Part shown: positions 43,931-56,800 of the stretch, piece by piece | Layout of the letters: each line of letters opens with the position of its first letter | Numbering within the stretch: position 1 is the first letter of the stretch | Origin: Phytophthora quininea | Taxonomy: Eukaryota > Oomycota > Peronosporomycetes > Peronosporales > Peronosporaceae | Assembly (NCBI GenBank): GCA_011947345.1 | Contig: JAAVTG010000672.1 | Span: forward strand, 434,001 to 498,000 | DNA length: 64,000 nucleotides | Direction: 5' to 3' | Made by a program: the position numbers and the translations under genes | Notes under the pieces: model-generated | Told to the model about the DNA's origin: nothing | The model's input: only the letters and a program-made list of their open reading frames with translations | The model's database searches: none

Positions 43931-46900
43931 TTACTTCTTCTGGTGATTGACGAAGCGCAGCGTGAGCAGCGCCAGCAGTCGATAGATCACGATGAAGCCC
44001 AGCACGAACCCAAAGTTCTTGTAGATCTCGCTGTGCTTCATGAGGAACACGTCGTCCAGATACTGCTTCACAGTTGTGTTCGCCGCCAGAGACGGCGGGA
44101 TGTCCGACATGACTTGGCACCCGACTTCCGACCCATCGCCGTCACTCGGGCAGTCCCCAAACACGAGCGCCGCCACCAGCGCCAGCGAGTACTTGTGCGG
44201 CGTGATGTCGTACAGCCACTTGTAGCCCGTCGGGATGGAGTTTCCGGGAGGGTTGAAGCCGTTGAATAGGAAGAAGATCATCTGCAGTAGCACGCCGAAG
44301 ATCGTGGCAACCTCCACAGTCGGCATCAAGTACGTCATAAGCTGGCCGAAGTACGCTTGCCACAGCACGTGCATCGACAAGTGCAGCCAGTAGGCAAAGA
44401 ACTTTGCTCCACCAGTGAAGCCCACCATCGGGAAGTACGGGATCATGAAGATCATGGTGCCAAAGAACACATATGGCACCTCCACAACGGTTGAGCCCAC
44501 AAAATACCAGAGCGCGTTGTACGTCTGAGCCGCGCGCTCGCGGTAGAACGCCAGACGATCCTCGGACGCAGACGGCATCACACTACTGAACGAGATGAAG
44601 CCGATGAAGCCAGTCGTGCAGAACAGCATGCCCAAACCGGAATTAATGCCGGCGTAGGACGTGTACGACGCGTCGAGATACGTGATGCCGAAGATGAGAC
44701 CGACAATGAGCGAGATGCTGAAGCGGGTCAAGTTGTACGAAGCTGTGCGCCAGTACATGTAGAAGAAGCGCTGGATGAGGAACCTCGCTTGAGTCAGCTC
44801 CGTCGCAGCGCGTTTGTCGCCGTACTGCAGCTCAGGTAGCGACGGGGACGGTCGACCCACACCTTCGCGGTCCAAGTTTGCCTGGAGACGCTGAAACTCA
44901 GCGCTCGATTTGAAAAGCTCTGCGAAATCAGCTCTATCGCCGTTGTTGTTGCCCACCCCAGCGCCAATCACCTCCAGCATCCACGTCGCGGGATTGTAGT
45001 TGTTTTCCAGCTTCTCAACGCCAGCAATCGACTCGAAGTAGTTGATCATATTGCGAGTGTTTGCCCAGCTCACCAGCGAACACAGTCTCACCGCCACGCT
45101 TCAGTAGCAGCATACTGTCGAAGACACGGAACACCTCCGATGAAGGTTGGTGGATCGTGCACACAATGGTGCGACCAGTGTTGGCCACCTTACGAACACC
45201 GTCCATGATGAGTTTGGCCGACCGAGCGTCAAGACCACTCGTCGGTTCGTCCAAGAAGATCACGCTGGGCTGCGCGGCCAGCTCCACGCCGATCGTCAAG
45301 CGCTTCATCTGCTCCACCGAGCTGCCGCGGATGATTTGGTCGGCGATCGGCTTCAGGTCCAGCAGGTCGAGACACTCGTTGACCGAGTCGTACTTGGCGC
45401 TGTCGGGTACATCAGCGCCCTGGCGCAGGAACGAGCTGAAAGTCAATGCTTCACGGATTGTCGACGACTCTGAATGGATATCCATCTGCTCGCAGTAGCC
45501 TGTGGAGCGGCGGATGGCCAAGTCCGAGGCAGGGTAGCCATTAAGGAGAACCTCGCCTTGGATCTTGCCACCGGTCTTGCGACCAGCGATCACGTCCATA
45601 AGTGTTGTCTTACCAGCACCTGAAGCACCCATGAGCGCCGTAATGGTTCCAGGTAGCGCATACCCGCTGATTCCTTTGAGCAGATCGATGGTGTCCCTGG
45701 GGTTGGTCGGGTCGGGGACGGTGTACCACAGGTCCTTGAACGCGACGGTCACTGGAGTGACATGGCGTTCTCTGGGCTCTACTGAGAGCAAAGTGTCGCG
45801 AACGCCTTGAGAGCTGCGTGGGGTTTGAGCTAAGACGTAGCTGTCGGTGACGTCTTCTTTCTCCTCGATGTCGAGCATCACGTTCTCTGGACTTTCGTAT
45901 CGGTGATACTCGAGGGCGAGATACGACATGAACATGCAGAAGATGTACGTGGCGACCATGTAGATCATGCCGTACCAGAGCCAGGATTTTCCGGTCGGGA
46001 CTTCAAACGTGCCTAAAGCGTAGTCGCCTGCAGTCTTTCCGTATTGAGAGCAGTAGTCGATGCCATCGTAGACGCACACGTCGAAGCGCTATCGGAGTAC
46101 TGGTTCACAGCGAGCGCGCGAACACCCCACGCCAGCGGGTTCATCCAGTAAATCCAAATGAGGTAGTCTGGGATCTCGTTCTTCGTGATCACAAAGCCGC
46201 CGAAGAGGAAGAGGAACATGATGGAGACCATCGAGATCGGGTTGGCCACGTTCAAGTTGAGTGAAGCACACGACAGGAAGAAGAACCACGCGGAAATGGC
46301 CAGGTTCGTCAGCAGCATCATGACTTCAAACAGGACGAACGCCTCGAACTTCGACACGTAGCCGCACATCCAGTAGACAATAGAGCCAAACACCAAACAC
46401 TCCGCAAAGCCGAGTGGGATCTGACTGACCGAGTTGGCGAGCACGTACGATGCCGTACGGAAGAAGTTGGCGCGACGCTGCTTGTAGAAGACCTCGCGAG
46501 CCGCCAGAAACACGGGGATCTGTGCTTGCTGCCCCACCGACACGAAGAAGATTGCGTTGAAGATGATGCCCATGACCAGCTGCGAGTTCATCTCGTCGAA
46601 TTGGTAGAACACACTCGAGTACAGCAGCCCCAGTAAAATGACCATGACCGACCGGCCGACGAGGAAGGCCGTATCACGCCTCGTCAGCATGATCTGACGC
46701 CGCATAACTCGAAGTGTGCTATCCCAGAAGTTCTGGTGGAACTCTGGGATCGGATCAAGGTGCTTTACCTTATCCTCAATCAGACTTGCGTCCACAGGAC
46801 CGTGAACTTCTTGAATCAATTGCTCGTAGACAATCGAGTTCTGAAACACCTCAGCGTACTCGCTTGGTGTGCGAGGGATGCTGCCCTGCGGAATCGAGCT

Positions 46901-48010
46901 CACTTCGTATTGGAACTGCTTCTTCGTTCCAAGATCCATCAAGAAGTCGGCCACATCGCGACGTGGGGGCACTTGAAGCCCAGGTTCTCGAAGTATTGAA
47001 GTGCGTCTGCACGAGGTCCGTGGTAGGAGACTTCACCCGCGTTCAGGATCACCACGTCGTCGAACAACCCAAACACTTCAGGAGATGGCTGCAGCAGCGA
47101 GATCACCACCGTCTTGCGGAACTTCTTGGCGATGCTGCGCTGCGTCGCGATGATGTCGTAGGTGGCGGCGCTGTCCAAGCCCGTGCTGATCTCGTCCATC
47201 ATCATGACGTACTTGTTGCCGAACTCCATCTCGCCCGTGGTCACGCGCTTGCGTTCACCACCAGACACACCGCGAGTCATGGCGTCGCCCACGATAGTGT
47301 TCTGGCAGTTGTCGAGGCCGAGCTGCTGGATGACGATGTCCGGGTAGTGCTTGAACATGGCTCGGGCCGCCTCCAGTGCCGCCTTGTTCTCCTCGGGCGT
47401 ACCGACGGTGAAGAGCTGTGCGTCGCGCTCCGAGAAGCCACCGCCACAACAAGCGTGCGCGAACTCAAGCGTCTCCTTGACCGTAAGTGCCGGGTAGTGC
47501 TTGTCGCGCTGCGTCACGTACGACACGAGCTGCGGCAGACGTCGCTGCAGCTCGGCCGCTGGCGTGCCGTTGTACAGGACCTCTCCTTCGATCGAGACGT
47601 TCTTGTCCTGCGGGAAGCGGCCGCTGAGCAGCTTCATGAGCGACGACTTGCCCGAGCCGGGCTGGCCCAGCACGAGCGTGATGGTGCCCGGCTTGAAGAC
47701 GCCGCTCACGTTCTTGAGAATCTGCTTCTTGACCACGTGGTTCTTGGAGCCCAGGCCACGAAGTCCTTTCATGACCTCGTTGGCCAGCGTTGGCAGCTCC
47801 GTCTTGACGTCCGTCTCGTCCTTGACGGCGATGTCGGCCGAGATGGATACGTCCTTGAAGCGCACCTCCATCTGCGGTAGCGCCCAGCGCCTTCTCCATG
47901 CGGGAGGCCACGTGGTCGTGCAGCTCCATCGGTCCTCGCGCCATGAGCGTCTTGCCGTTGTCGTATTCGATGGTGGACCTCGCGGGCTCGTCGGGACGCT
48001 TGTCCGCCAT
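43931..48010 (-). CDS. PDR-type ABC transporter (ABCG, full-size), frameshifted
   Basis: Full-size PDR transporter of about 1360 codons. It starts at the ATG at 48010 (MADKRPDEPARS), 40 bp after a strong core promoter. NBD1 has GQPGSGKSS, VSGGERKR and MMMDEISTGLD; then comes TMD1; NBD2 has GASGAGKTT, VEQMKRLTIGVELAAQ and FLDEPTSGLD; then TMD2 ends FVNHQKK. Breaks: five bases are missing near 47880 (GGCAAGGC-type repeat collapsed to GGC), one C near 46967 (FKCPPRRD), one T near 46085, and a shift near 45062 after FAGELGK. It is a paralogue of the triplicated ABC gene and closest at its N-terminus to the partial gene at 63592. It is convergent with the MFS gene at 42465-43866 (64 bp apart), the same ABC/MFS tail-to-tail plan as in the array. 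Confidence 0.85.
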
Positions 48011-48049
48011 GATGATTCAGACCGTCGCTCTGGCTGTCGTCGGCTGCGC

Positions 48050-48065
48050 AAATTGGAAAGTGAGC
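48050..48065 (-). promoter_or_regulatory. Core promoter of the ABC gene at 43931-48010
   Basis: GCTCACTTTCCAATTT on the minus strand is a near-perfect match to the Phytophthora core promoter. It is identical to the element at 63523. DNA upstream (TATCCGAGTTGGTGCC, near 48100-48116 on the minus strand) is also shared with the 63592 gene. Confidence 0.75.
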
Positions 48066-49001
48066 TGCTATCGTGTGGGTTGCGCCGCCTTTCATGCTGG
48101 GCACCAACTCGGATACCATTCGCCAGGCTGCAACGGTTTTTTTGGATGACGGCCGGATAAACAACCTGCGAAGTAGCCACTGTTCTAAAGCGCATTGAAT
48201 CTGGCAGGACTGGTGTGGTGAAGAGGGATATTCAAGCGGCAGGCAGAGGCAAAACACGCATCGAAAGCTTGGCATCGGCACTGAGAGGGGCAACTGATTG
48301 CTTAACGGTCGCTGTTTACGAGCACTCGCTAAAGTACGACGATATCCGCTGGGCATTTCGCTAGGACGGTTGCGATTTCACTAGACTGCGCTGTGCATGG
48401 CATCGCCGAAAGGATAAAGACGGGGGCAGCATATTGCCTCGATGATCGACCAGGACGTCGAGTAGGCGAGGCAAGAAATGCTCATGGCAGGCGAATCCCC
48501 CACAAGACTCCTGTGTTAAACGATGCCTCTTCGACAGGTGGACCGGCGTCGAAGGATTCTTCACCGTAAACGAAGTCATGATTGTGGGCAAGCCAACACC
48601 TACACTCTCGGCGCCAGGGCCAAGAAGAGAAGCGGATGGCAGTCACAACGTGCTCTGCTCGTCCTGACGGCGCCAACATACCGCAGACTCGTGGACTCCT
48701 GGCCTGGCAGCAAAAGATAAGCCGACGGCTTGGTGCTCGCCACACGCTGACAGCTCGTCGATAGCTGCTGTCAGCTGACTCACATCCGCGAGTCACTCTC
48801 GAAACTGAAGTTTTAGGTATCTACAGTGGTCTGGTAGGTCCACTTCACTTCCAAACCTAAATGAAAAGCAAGCACACTTCGCATGAATTCACTACGACCG
48901 ACATGGTCGTCTCTGAAGGAGATCCGATAAAGCCAAACGGAAATGCATTGACACGAGCGACTTACAAAATGCGTTGTCTTGCTAACCAGCAAGACAAGAT
49001 A
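48066..49001. other. Intergenic region, no gene recognised
   Basis: The first 60 bp belong to the ABC gene's upstream control region. The rest shows only short unrelated open frames with no recognised domain and no tRNA-like fold that I could see. Confidence 0.4.
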
Positions 49002-50575
49002 CTACAACCGCTTCCTAAGCACGGCGGAGCAGTATCTGTAACTAGGCCTGCGCCACGGGGACTTGATCTCGACGAAGTTGGGCGACTTGGGCTGCGGCTT
49101 GCTGTGGAACAGCGCCTCGATGTCCTCGAGCATGATGCCCTTGGTCTCCGGGCAGAAGAAGTAGACGAAGACGCCGCACGTGCAGCAGAGCCCCGCGAAC
49201 AGGAAGAAGACGCCGTTGATGTTGAGGTGCGGGAAGAGCTTGACCACCTCGGTCATGACGGCGCCCATGGCCCAGTTGGCGGCCGTCGAGAGCGCCACGG
49301 CCGGCGCGCGCACGCTGAGCGGGAAAATCTCGGCCGGGTAGATCCAGCACACGGGGCCCCAGCTGATGGCGAAGTTGAAGACGAAGAAGGCCGAGCCCAC
49401 GCAGATGAACCAGCCGCCCACGCGCGGACAGCCGGCGTTGTCGACGTTGCCGTCGCAGATGGCGGTGAACAGGATGGCGGCGAAGAGGTGGCCGACCACC
49501 ATGCCCACGGCGCCGATCAGCAGTAGCTGACGACGGCCGAACGTGTCGACCCAGCGCATGGCCGGGATGGTGCTGAGGAAGTTGACGCCCGAGAGGAAGA
49601 AGGCCGAGTAGATGCCGGCGTCCGTGATGTCCTTGAAGATGAGCGCGCCGTAGCTCATGATGGGGTTGATGCCCGTGGCCTGCTGCAGCACCTGCAGCAT
49701 CATGGCGATGGCCACGCGCTTGAAGATGGACGGCTCCAGCAGCTCGGACAGGCCCTTCTTGTTGGCCAGCTCCTCGGCCACCTGGTCGCCGATCACCTCG
49801 AGCTCGTGGCCGACGTTGTCGGTCTGGCGGAGGCGCTTGAGCACGCGCTCGGCCTCGTCCTTGCCCTTGTGCAGGTACGTCCAGCGAGGACTCTCCGGCA
49901 CGAAGAAGATGCCGAGCATGACGACGAGCGGGGCGGCCATGGCCACGCCGTTGGTGGTGCGCCAGCCGCGCGCGCGGTTCTCGACGATGATGTTGACGAC
50001 GTTGGCCAGGAAGAGGCCCGTGACGACCGTCATCTGCATGAAGCCCGACAGCAGGCCGCGCAGCTCCTTGGGGCCACCTCGGCGCCGAACAGCGGAAGCG
50101 AGAAGGACGAGTTGCCGACGCCGAAGCCCTGGATCACGCGCGCGACGTACATGAGGTTGTGCTCCTGCGCCTTGTTGAAGCAGACCCACGACGTGCCGAT
50201 GCAGAAGAGCAGGCCGGCCGTGAAGATGGTCCAGCGGCGACCGAGCTTGTCGGCCACGAAGCCGCCCACGAAGGCGCCGCCGAGGCAGCCCAGGTTGTAC
50301 GCCATGTTGTACCAGACCGTGAAGTCGGTCCACTCGGCCGGCAGGTCGGACGTGGACGCCGTGCACTGCTTGTACGTGAAGTTGTGCCAGCCGACGCAGT
50401 AGTCGTAGAGGAAGCTGTCCATGATCAGCACTCCGCTCGTCACTCCTTGGTCATAGCCGAAGAAGAGGCCGCCGAGCGCCGCGAAGACGCAGACGATGAT
50501 GGCGTAGGTGCGCGAGCCCTCGGTGGGGACGTCATCCGCGTCGTTGTGGACGTTCACGACGACTCCAGCAGCCAT
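49002..50575 (-). CDS. Sugar-porter (hexose) MFS transporter, left palindrome arm
   Basis: Twelve-segment sugar:proton symporter-type MFS protein. The ATG at 50575 opens MAAGVVVNVHNDADD. Sugar-porter motifs are GYDQGVTSG in segment 1, ADKLGRR in the 2-3 loop, PESPRW after segment 6, QQATGIN in segment 7, DTFGRR in the 8-9 loop and PETKG after segment 12. One C is missing near 50070-50073 (GGGG for GGGGG), which breaks the frame after LFGAEVAP. Counted back, the gene is 524 residues. It ends with SPWRRPSYRYCSAV and about six more residues, where the right-hand copy ends SPWRRRKR, because the repeat arm stops ten codons before the end. It likely imports hexoses at the plasma membrane. Confidence 0.85.
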
Positions 50576-50951
50576 TGCGGAGGAATGGGACGGCTGAAGT
50601 GCTTGTGGGACGGGAAGCGAATTGCAGAATGAGACCGAGCGCGGTGGCGGCGGCTCGCAGAGGCGACACAGCAGCAGCAGCAGCGAGGAAGCTTGAGCTC
50701 TGCTTCTTCGCCGATGGTGAACGACATGTGGTGGGCACTACCACGCCGCTGGGCAGGCGGCAATCGGTGAGCTGGGGCGGTCGAGTGGACGACTGGCTCG
50801 GGCGAAATTGCTGTGCCGTTGAAGCTGGGGGCTTGAAGTTGGCGGCGACTTGGGATCGCCGGGACGCCCTGCCGCCCCACCTTGCACGCGGCGAGCGGTT
50901 TCTGTTCGCGGCGCTGTCAATCAGCGCGCCCTACCACTTGATTTATTCGCT
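49046..50951. repeat. Left arm of a 1.9-kb inverted repeat
   Basis: It is the reverse complement of 51905-53812 with only a few differences seen: two single-base homopolymer losses and isolated substitutions, for example Leu for Ile in DSF(L/I)YDYC. It contains the hexose transporter, its promoter and about 320 bp upstream. The edges are sharp at 49046 and 50951. Confidence 0.9.
50619..50634 (-). promoter_or_regulatory. Core promoter of the left hexose transporter
   Basis: TCTCATTCTGCAATTC on the minus strand is a strong match to the oomycete core promoter, 43 bp before the ATG at 50575. It is identical to 52223-52238. Confidence 0.7.
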
Positions 50952-51904
50952 CACGTAGCACGGATAGTTTACGAGGACACTGGGGTGATGAATCGAATCG
51001 ATTGATCAATCTCTCTATCAAACGCATGGCGGATAAGTGCTCATCTTTGTGATAGCTCCTTGGGGAGCCCTTGGTTTTGCAGCTGGGAGCAATGGCGCTG
51101 GCACGGAAACATTCGGCTTCGGCTGTATAAGTCCTTTGGAAGGCAAGAACTGAAGTTTCTGCGTGGTAGTGTCTGAAGAGGGGCACCGCCGGCACATCAA
51201 CTACGATAACGCGCATCAAAAATGTGTGAGCGATCTGCAAGACTGTAGAAACAGGCTGGCACCTCGATAATAAGCGCAATGGGGACTATTTTCGAGGGTG
51301 TCTTTGATGCAAAACTCTTGCCATCTGCGCGTCGTTAAATCAAGTATCACGGAAGAGTTCCATGTAGAGAGGCTGCTAGGCAGCCTGCTACCGACACCGC
51401 TGCTCCGTGGTCAGCGCGATGCTCTGATCGACAATGTGTTCCTTCAGACTAAAGCGTGCTTGCAAATCACGCACGGGAGTTTAGTTGAACATGCATCAAC
51501 GCTGAACGACGTTTCGTCCTCTACGACGAACAGAGACCAGCGCCGTGGTTTAACTTCGTGTTCAACGACGCATTTTGTCTGCGTTACCTATCCGTTGTAA
51601 CACTGCGCATGCACGCATCGTGCTTCCCGATCCCAAAGCAAGACTTCATTGGAAAAAATGTTCGCATTGATCGCTGGTTGCAGCCTTGTATGGATGAGTG
51701 GACTGAAGAGGTGCCGCTCGAAGCAGAAACTTCAGGATTGACGATAGAGCGGGTCCACAGATACAGTCTCCGCCAGCTTTCTCTTGTCTAGTATCACAGT
51801 CAACGACAGTCACATGTAAAGCTGCCAAGGAGGTTTGCCAAGCGAGAATTGTTCCTCCAAACAAGAAAGTATCAAGACACGCCCACGTGTCATGCCAAGC
51901 GGCT
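50952..51904. other. Spacer between the palindrome arms
   Basis: 953 bp. There is an open stretch on the plus strand, 51298-51600, continued in another frame at 51558-51791, with the run RMHASCFPIPKQDF and a Trp/Met-rich patch, but no domain that I recognise. The spacer may also hold distal control sequences for both divergent hexose transporter genes. Confidence 0.4.
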
Positions 51905-53812
51905 AGCGAATAAATCAAGTGGTAGGGCGCGCTGATTGACAGCGCCGCGAACAGAAACCGCTCGCCGCGTGCAAGGTGGGGCGGCAGGGCGTCCCGGCGA
52001 TCCCAAGTCGCCGCCAACTTCAAGCCCCCAGCTTCAACGGCACAGCAATTTCGCCCGAGCCAGTCGTCCACTCGACCGCCCCAGCTCACCGATTGCCGCC
52101 TGCCCAGCGGCGTGGTAGTGCCCACCACATGTCGTTCACCATCGGCGAAGAAGCAGAGCTCAAGCTTCCCTCGCTGCTGCTGCTGCTGTGTCGCCTCTGC
52201 GAGCCGCCGCCACCGCGCTCGGTCTCATTCTGCAATTCGCTTCCCGTCCCACAAGCACTTCAGCCGTCCCATTCCTCCGCAATGGCTGCTGGAGTCGTCG
52301 TGAACGTCCACAACGACGCGGATGACGTCCCCACCGAGGGATCGCGCACCTACGCCATCATCGTCTGCGTCTTCGCGGCGCTCGGCGGCCTCTTCTTCGG
52401 CTATGACCAAGGAGTGACGAGCGGAGTGCTGATCATGGACAGCTTCATCTACGACTACTGCGTCGGCTGGCACAACTTCACGTACAAGCAGTGCACGGCG
52501 TCCACGTCCGACCTGCCGGCCGAGTGGACCGACTTCACGGTCTGGTACAACATGGCGTACAACCTGGGCTGCCTCGGCGGCGCCTTCGTGGGCGGCTTCG
52601 TGGCCGACAAGCTCGGTCGCCGCTGGACCATCTTCACGGCCGGCCTGCTCTTCTGCATCGGCACGTCGTGGGTCTGCTTCAACAAGGCGCAGGAGCACAA
52701 CCTCATGTACGTCGCGCGCGTGATCCAGGGCTTCGGCGTCGGCAACTCGTCCTTCTCGCTTCCGCTGTTCGGCGCCGAGATGGCCCCCAAGGAGCTGCGC
52801 GGCCTGCTGTCGGGCTTCATGCAGATGACGGTCGTCACGGGCCTCTTCCTGGCCAACGTCGTCAACATCATCGTCGAGAACCGCGCGCGCGGCTGGCGCA
52901 CCACCAACGGCGTGGCCATGGCCGCCCCGCTCGTCGTCATGCTCGGCATCTTCTTCGTGCCGGAGAGTCCTCGCTGGACGTACCTGCACAAGGGCAAGGA
53001 CGAGGCCGAGCGCGTGCTCAAGCGCCTCCGCCAGACCGACAACGTCGGCCACGAGCTCGAGGTGATCGGCGACCAGGTGGCCGAGGAGCTGGCCAACAAG
53101 AAGGGCCTGTCCGAGCTGCTGGAGCCGTCCATCTTCAAGCGCGTGGCCATCGCCATGATGCTGCAGGTGCTGCAGCAGGCCACGGGCATCAACCCCATCA
53201 TGAGCTACGGCGCGCTCATCTTCAAGGACATCACGGACGCCGGCATCTACTCGGCCTTCTTCCTCTCGGGCGTCAACTTCCTCAGCACCATCCCGGCCAT
53301 GCGCTGGGTCGACACGTTCGGCCGTCGTCAGCTACTGCTGATCGGCGCCGTGGGCATGGTGGTCGGCCACCTCTTCGCCGCCATCCTGTTCACCGCCATC
53401 TGCGACGGCAACGTCGACAACGCCGGCTGTCCGCGCGTGGGCGGCTGGTTCATCTGCGTGGGCTCGGCCTTCTTCGTCTTCAACTTCGCCATCAGCTGGG
53501 GCCCCGTGTGCTGGATCTACCCGGCCGAGATTTTCCCGCTCAGCGTGCGCGCGCCGGCCGTGGCGCTCTCGACGGCCGCCAACTGGGCCATGGGCGCCGT
53601 CATGACCGAGGTGGTCAAGCTCTTCCCGCACCTCAACATCAACGGCGTCTTCTTCCTGTTCGCGGGGCTCTGCTGCACGTGCGGCGTCTTCGTCTACTTC
53701 TTCTGCCCGGAGACCAAGGGCATCATGCTCGAGGACATCGAGGCGCTGTTCCACAGCAAGCCGCAGCCCAAGTCGCCCAACTTCGTCGAGATCAAGTCCC
53801 CGTGGCGCAGGC
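51905..53812. repeat. Right arm of the 1.9-kb inverted repeat
   Basis: Mirror of 49046-50951. It ends inside the last codons of the transporter (after GTGGCGCAGGC). Confidence 0.9.
52223..52238 (+). promoter_or_regulatory. Core promoter of the right hexose transporter
   Basis: TCTCATTCTGCAATTC, with predicted transcription start near 52226. The frame is open for 102 codons upstream of the ATG at 52282, including an ATG at about 52129. The promoter position argues for 52282 as the start. Confidence 0.7.
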
Positions 53813-53823
53813 GTAAGCGATAG
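52282..53823 (+). CDS. Sugar-porter (hexose) MFS transporter, right palindrome arm
   Basis: Intact gene of 513 residues, one of the few in the window with no frame break. Motifs: GYDQGVTSG (segment 1), ADKLGRR, LFGAEMAPKELRG (segment 4-5 region), PESPRW, QQATGIN (segment 7), DTFGRR, YPAEIFPLSVRA (segment 10) and PETKG followed by an acidic-basic tail ending SPWRRRKR. The length is normal for sugar porters. The start at 52282 (MAAGVVVNV) is set by the core promoter at 52223. It is divergent from its twin at 49002-50575. It most likely takes up glucose or related hexoses with protons across the plasma membrane. Confidence 0.9.
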   Translation: MAAGVVVNVHNDADDVPTEGSRTYAIIVCVFAALGGLFFGYDQGVTSGVLIMDSFIYDYCVGWHNFTYKQCTASTSDLPAEWTDFTVWYNMAYNLGCLGGAFVGGFVADKLGRRWTIFTAGLLFCIGTSWVCFNKAQEHNLMYVARVIQGFGVGNSSFSLPLFGAEMAPKELRGLLSGFMQMTVVTGLFLANVVNIIVENRARGWRTTNGVAMAAPLVVMLGIFFVPESPRWTYLHKGKDEAERVLKRLRQTDNVGHELEVIGDQVAEELANKKGLSELLEPSIFKRVAIAMMLQVLQQATGINPIMSYGALIFKDITDAGIYSAFFLSGVNFLSTIPAMRWVDTFGRRQLLLIGAVGMVVGHLFAAILFTAICDGNVDNAGCPRVGGWFICVGSAFFVFNFAISWGPVCWIYPAEIFPLSVRAPAVALSTAANWAMGAVMTEVVKLFPHLNINGVFFLFAGLCCTCGVFVYFFCPETKGIMLEDIEALFHSKPQPKSPNFVEIKSPWRRRKR

Positions 53824-56800
53824 AGTTTTTCTCTTCTACTATTTGCCAAAAATAATTGTTTTTTTCTTCAAAATATGAAATGATACTTGTATGGAAAATA
53901 CATGTTGTTTTGTATGAATTTCGTGGGCCTCCTGGTGTTGTGTACCGGTATTAACATCACGATGTTTATCATTCTGGTCGAGTTTGTGCGGGGGCTGCCG
54001 GGCCGAGTGCCTACAGAAAACACCCAGAAGAAAGGAAATGATTAACTTCATATTCAAATATCCCATTCAAATTCAATCATTATTCAACAGATCAGATTTC
54101 AGAATAAGCCCCCCAACCATAAGAACAATCAGGATAAGCAGCTGAATGAATTCAATTGTATAAATTTCGTGGTTCACCATGGCACGATGAATTCCCGACA
54201 CCGAAAAATGGTAGCAATACAAAAGCCAGATGAAACATTAATTTTTAAAAGGCGCTGGAAATTGCAGTGCTGCTTGCACTACGACATTAAAACAAGGCTT
54301 GCCCGCATTTTGAACATACGAAGCAAAATCAACACGAAGACTAAGCATATTATGCTTTAAGCGTGCGCCACGACAAAGGTAGCCTGGTGCGCAGTCCCCC
54401 ACCCAGCCATTTGTCCACTGTGGAAGCCGTGAAGTAATCCGCCAAAATTTGAAATTGAATACATGTCATTTATAGGACAAAATAGAGAGATCGTGCAACA
54501 GTCATAACACAGTAACACAGAGCTCCAGAGCGGGTAGGGCAACGAGACGCTGTCAATTTAGCGGAAGGAAAAATATGTTAACTCTCAACCTACAGTGTCC
54601 ATCTGTCACTTACAAGTCGTTGGTCTAAACTGACAACAAGAAGTACTTCTAGTACGGTTGGCAGGCCAAGACAAAGCCTCAGTCCTCATAGTACCCTAAG
54701 AAGTCCCGGTGCAGGGGTGTTCGCGGTTCAACCAGCTCTACGGTGGTCACAGCTGGTGGGCAGCAGGATAGCACGCTGTCCGATATGATGGAGGAGGCAA
54801 TGTGTCTGGAAACGCCCATCGTTCAGCTGTAGACAATACACCAGGAGAGATGGTGTTTTTTCGGTGCTGCGTTGAGTGGATGACCCTTTGCCTCAACAGC
54901 ATCGGCAGACGAACCCACTAGCGTTTTGTCTGACAATGATACCGCCAGCAATGCTGTCGAAGGCAGGAGAATCTTCTCGATATATATGGAGCAGGCTCGA
55001 CATGCCAGTCAGATTTGCTACCGTCTCCAGTGTTAGGGCAACAATTGCTCAACTTGAAAGTCAAGTTTGGCACACAGCCACAGATCTCGACGCAGACGCA
55101 ACTTGCCACACGGCCATAGATCAGGCAGGCAAACCTTAACAAATAGGCAAAGTTGGTCAGCTAGCTGAGGAGCCACAAATTGTGGCAGACGACTACCACC
55201 ATGAAAGACTACAGAAATGCCTTCGAACTGGAAACCAAGAGGAAGCCGCCGCAGAGCCCACATGGGATGCGGTCCGGCACCAAATCCGAGATGCCGAGCG
55301 CGAGGAATCAGCGAGATAAAGCTACTAAGGGCGGTCGCCAAGCATTTGGGTGAGCAACGTTTAAATATCACGAGCTACAAACGAGCCACAAGTTTCGGTT
55401 TGCATCGCTTAAACGTGTTAACGGCTTGCTCCGTGAGCGTTAAGTAATGCCATTGACCACAAAGTCCTTGTGAAAAGTGTAGCTGACGGGAATGGCGGAG
55501 AGCAAGCCACGACAGTAAAGTTGGCTCAGGTTTTCTGCAACGGTCCGTCGTATCGACACTCAAGCGTTCGTGAGTGCCAGCATTGTCGGAGAGCTATATA
55601 AGGTGCCGCAAGACAACATTATTTATGATGCCTTTGTCCCATTCCGGGAGCAAGATGTTGAGGCCACCTCAGTCTGCACTACGTTTACCCAGGATCGTGC
55701 GCACTTGTTCATGGACCCGATTTTGCTGTTTTTGAGACGCTATAACATGTTCACTTCACAGGATCTAGCTGTCCTGACGTGTATCAAATCAGGAAATGCA
55801 GAAGAAAATGCAGATGTTTCGAAACCAAGTGTGAAGTACCCAGACACTGCAGCATGGAGGTTTGGAGAGGTAGGCGTATATCTCTACCTCAGCTGGCTGA
55901 TAACGATCGCAGAATTCCATACGACAGTACATAGGCTCAATACAAACTCCCATACAACACTCTTGCACCCTCATCAGGAAGAATTGGCCCAGCACCACGG
56001 AACCTGATTCTGTGTGTGATATATTACCTCTCTTGATGAGCTTATTCCTGCTTTTCCTACCGTATAACGTGTTATGTTAGCACCTCTTCCGTGCCACAGA
56101 GTCCACGGGTGACTGGTTGGGAGGCGTGTCAGTCAGAATCAGTAAGGTAAGTGTGGTATGTTCAGCGGCGCCTCTGCCAGTGTAAGAAGCCTAATTCCAC
56201 CACGTTGACATTTGTGAGGTGTTTATTGTTCATTAAGTATCCTGTGGTTCCGGCGGAATGAAGTAAAACTCGCTGGTGTATTGATGGCGGGTGTTTTTAC
56301 AAGAGCTTACCGAGCGTCATATTGGCTCAGTCATAATATTTAATGCATTTGTCAAAAACAAGTAACGTCGGTATAGCCGAAGCGCAGGCGGTTAATTACA
56401 CCCAATAAGCATGCGTTTTAGCATGATATTGACTATTTTATGACAAAACGTTCCCAATCCTGCGATCATTATCAGCCAGAGGAAGTACAACGCAAAGCGC
56501 ATATAACATTTCCTAAATGAAGCATTCTCTGGAGCATTAAAATACAGAAATCCAGCTTGGTGGTGGATCGCATCAACGGGCGGAAATGGAGTGCAGCCAG
56601 TGTCAATTTTGGCGGCAAGACCATGGTTCTTTTCCGTGCCAGCCCAGCCGTACGCTAAAATCAGACGGCGTACATTATAATTGCTCGTATTTTAGTACAT
56701 TGAGCTACTCGCAAGCAAATTGACAGCATCTTTGGATGGAGTCCGTCAGGATGAGCTCGTAGAGCTCGCTCTATGCCATGTTGGTTTAATGTGTCAGGCA

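Noticed and set aside
49002..50366. Upstream open extension and alternative-frame readings of the hexose transporter genes
   Set aside because: Alternative frames lack the sugar-porter motifs. The core promoter places the transcript start after the extension.
55570..56007. 145-codon open frame with a TATATAAG box
   Set aside because: It begins with GTG, has no recognised domain, and its TATA-like box is inside the frame rather than before it.
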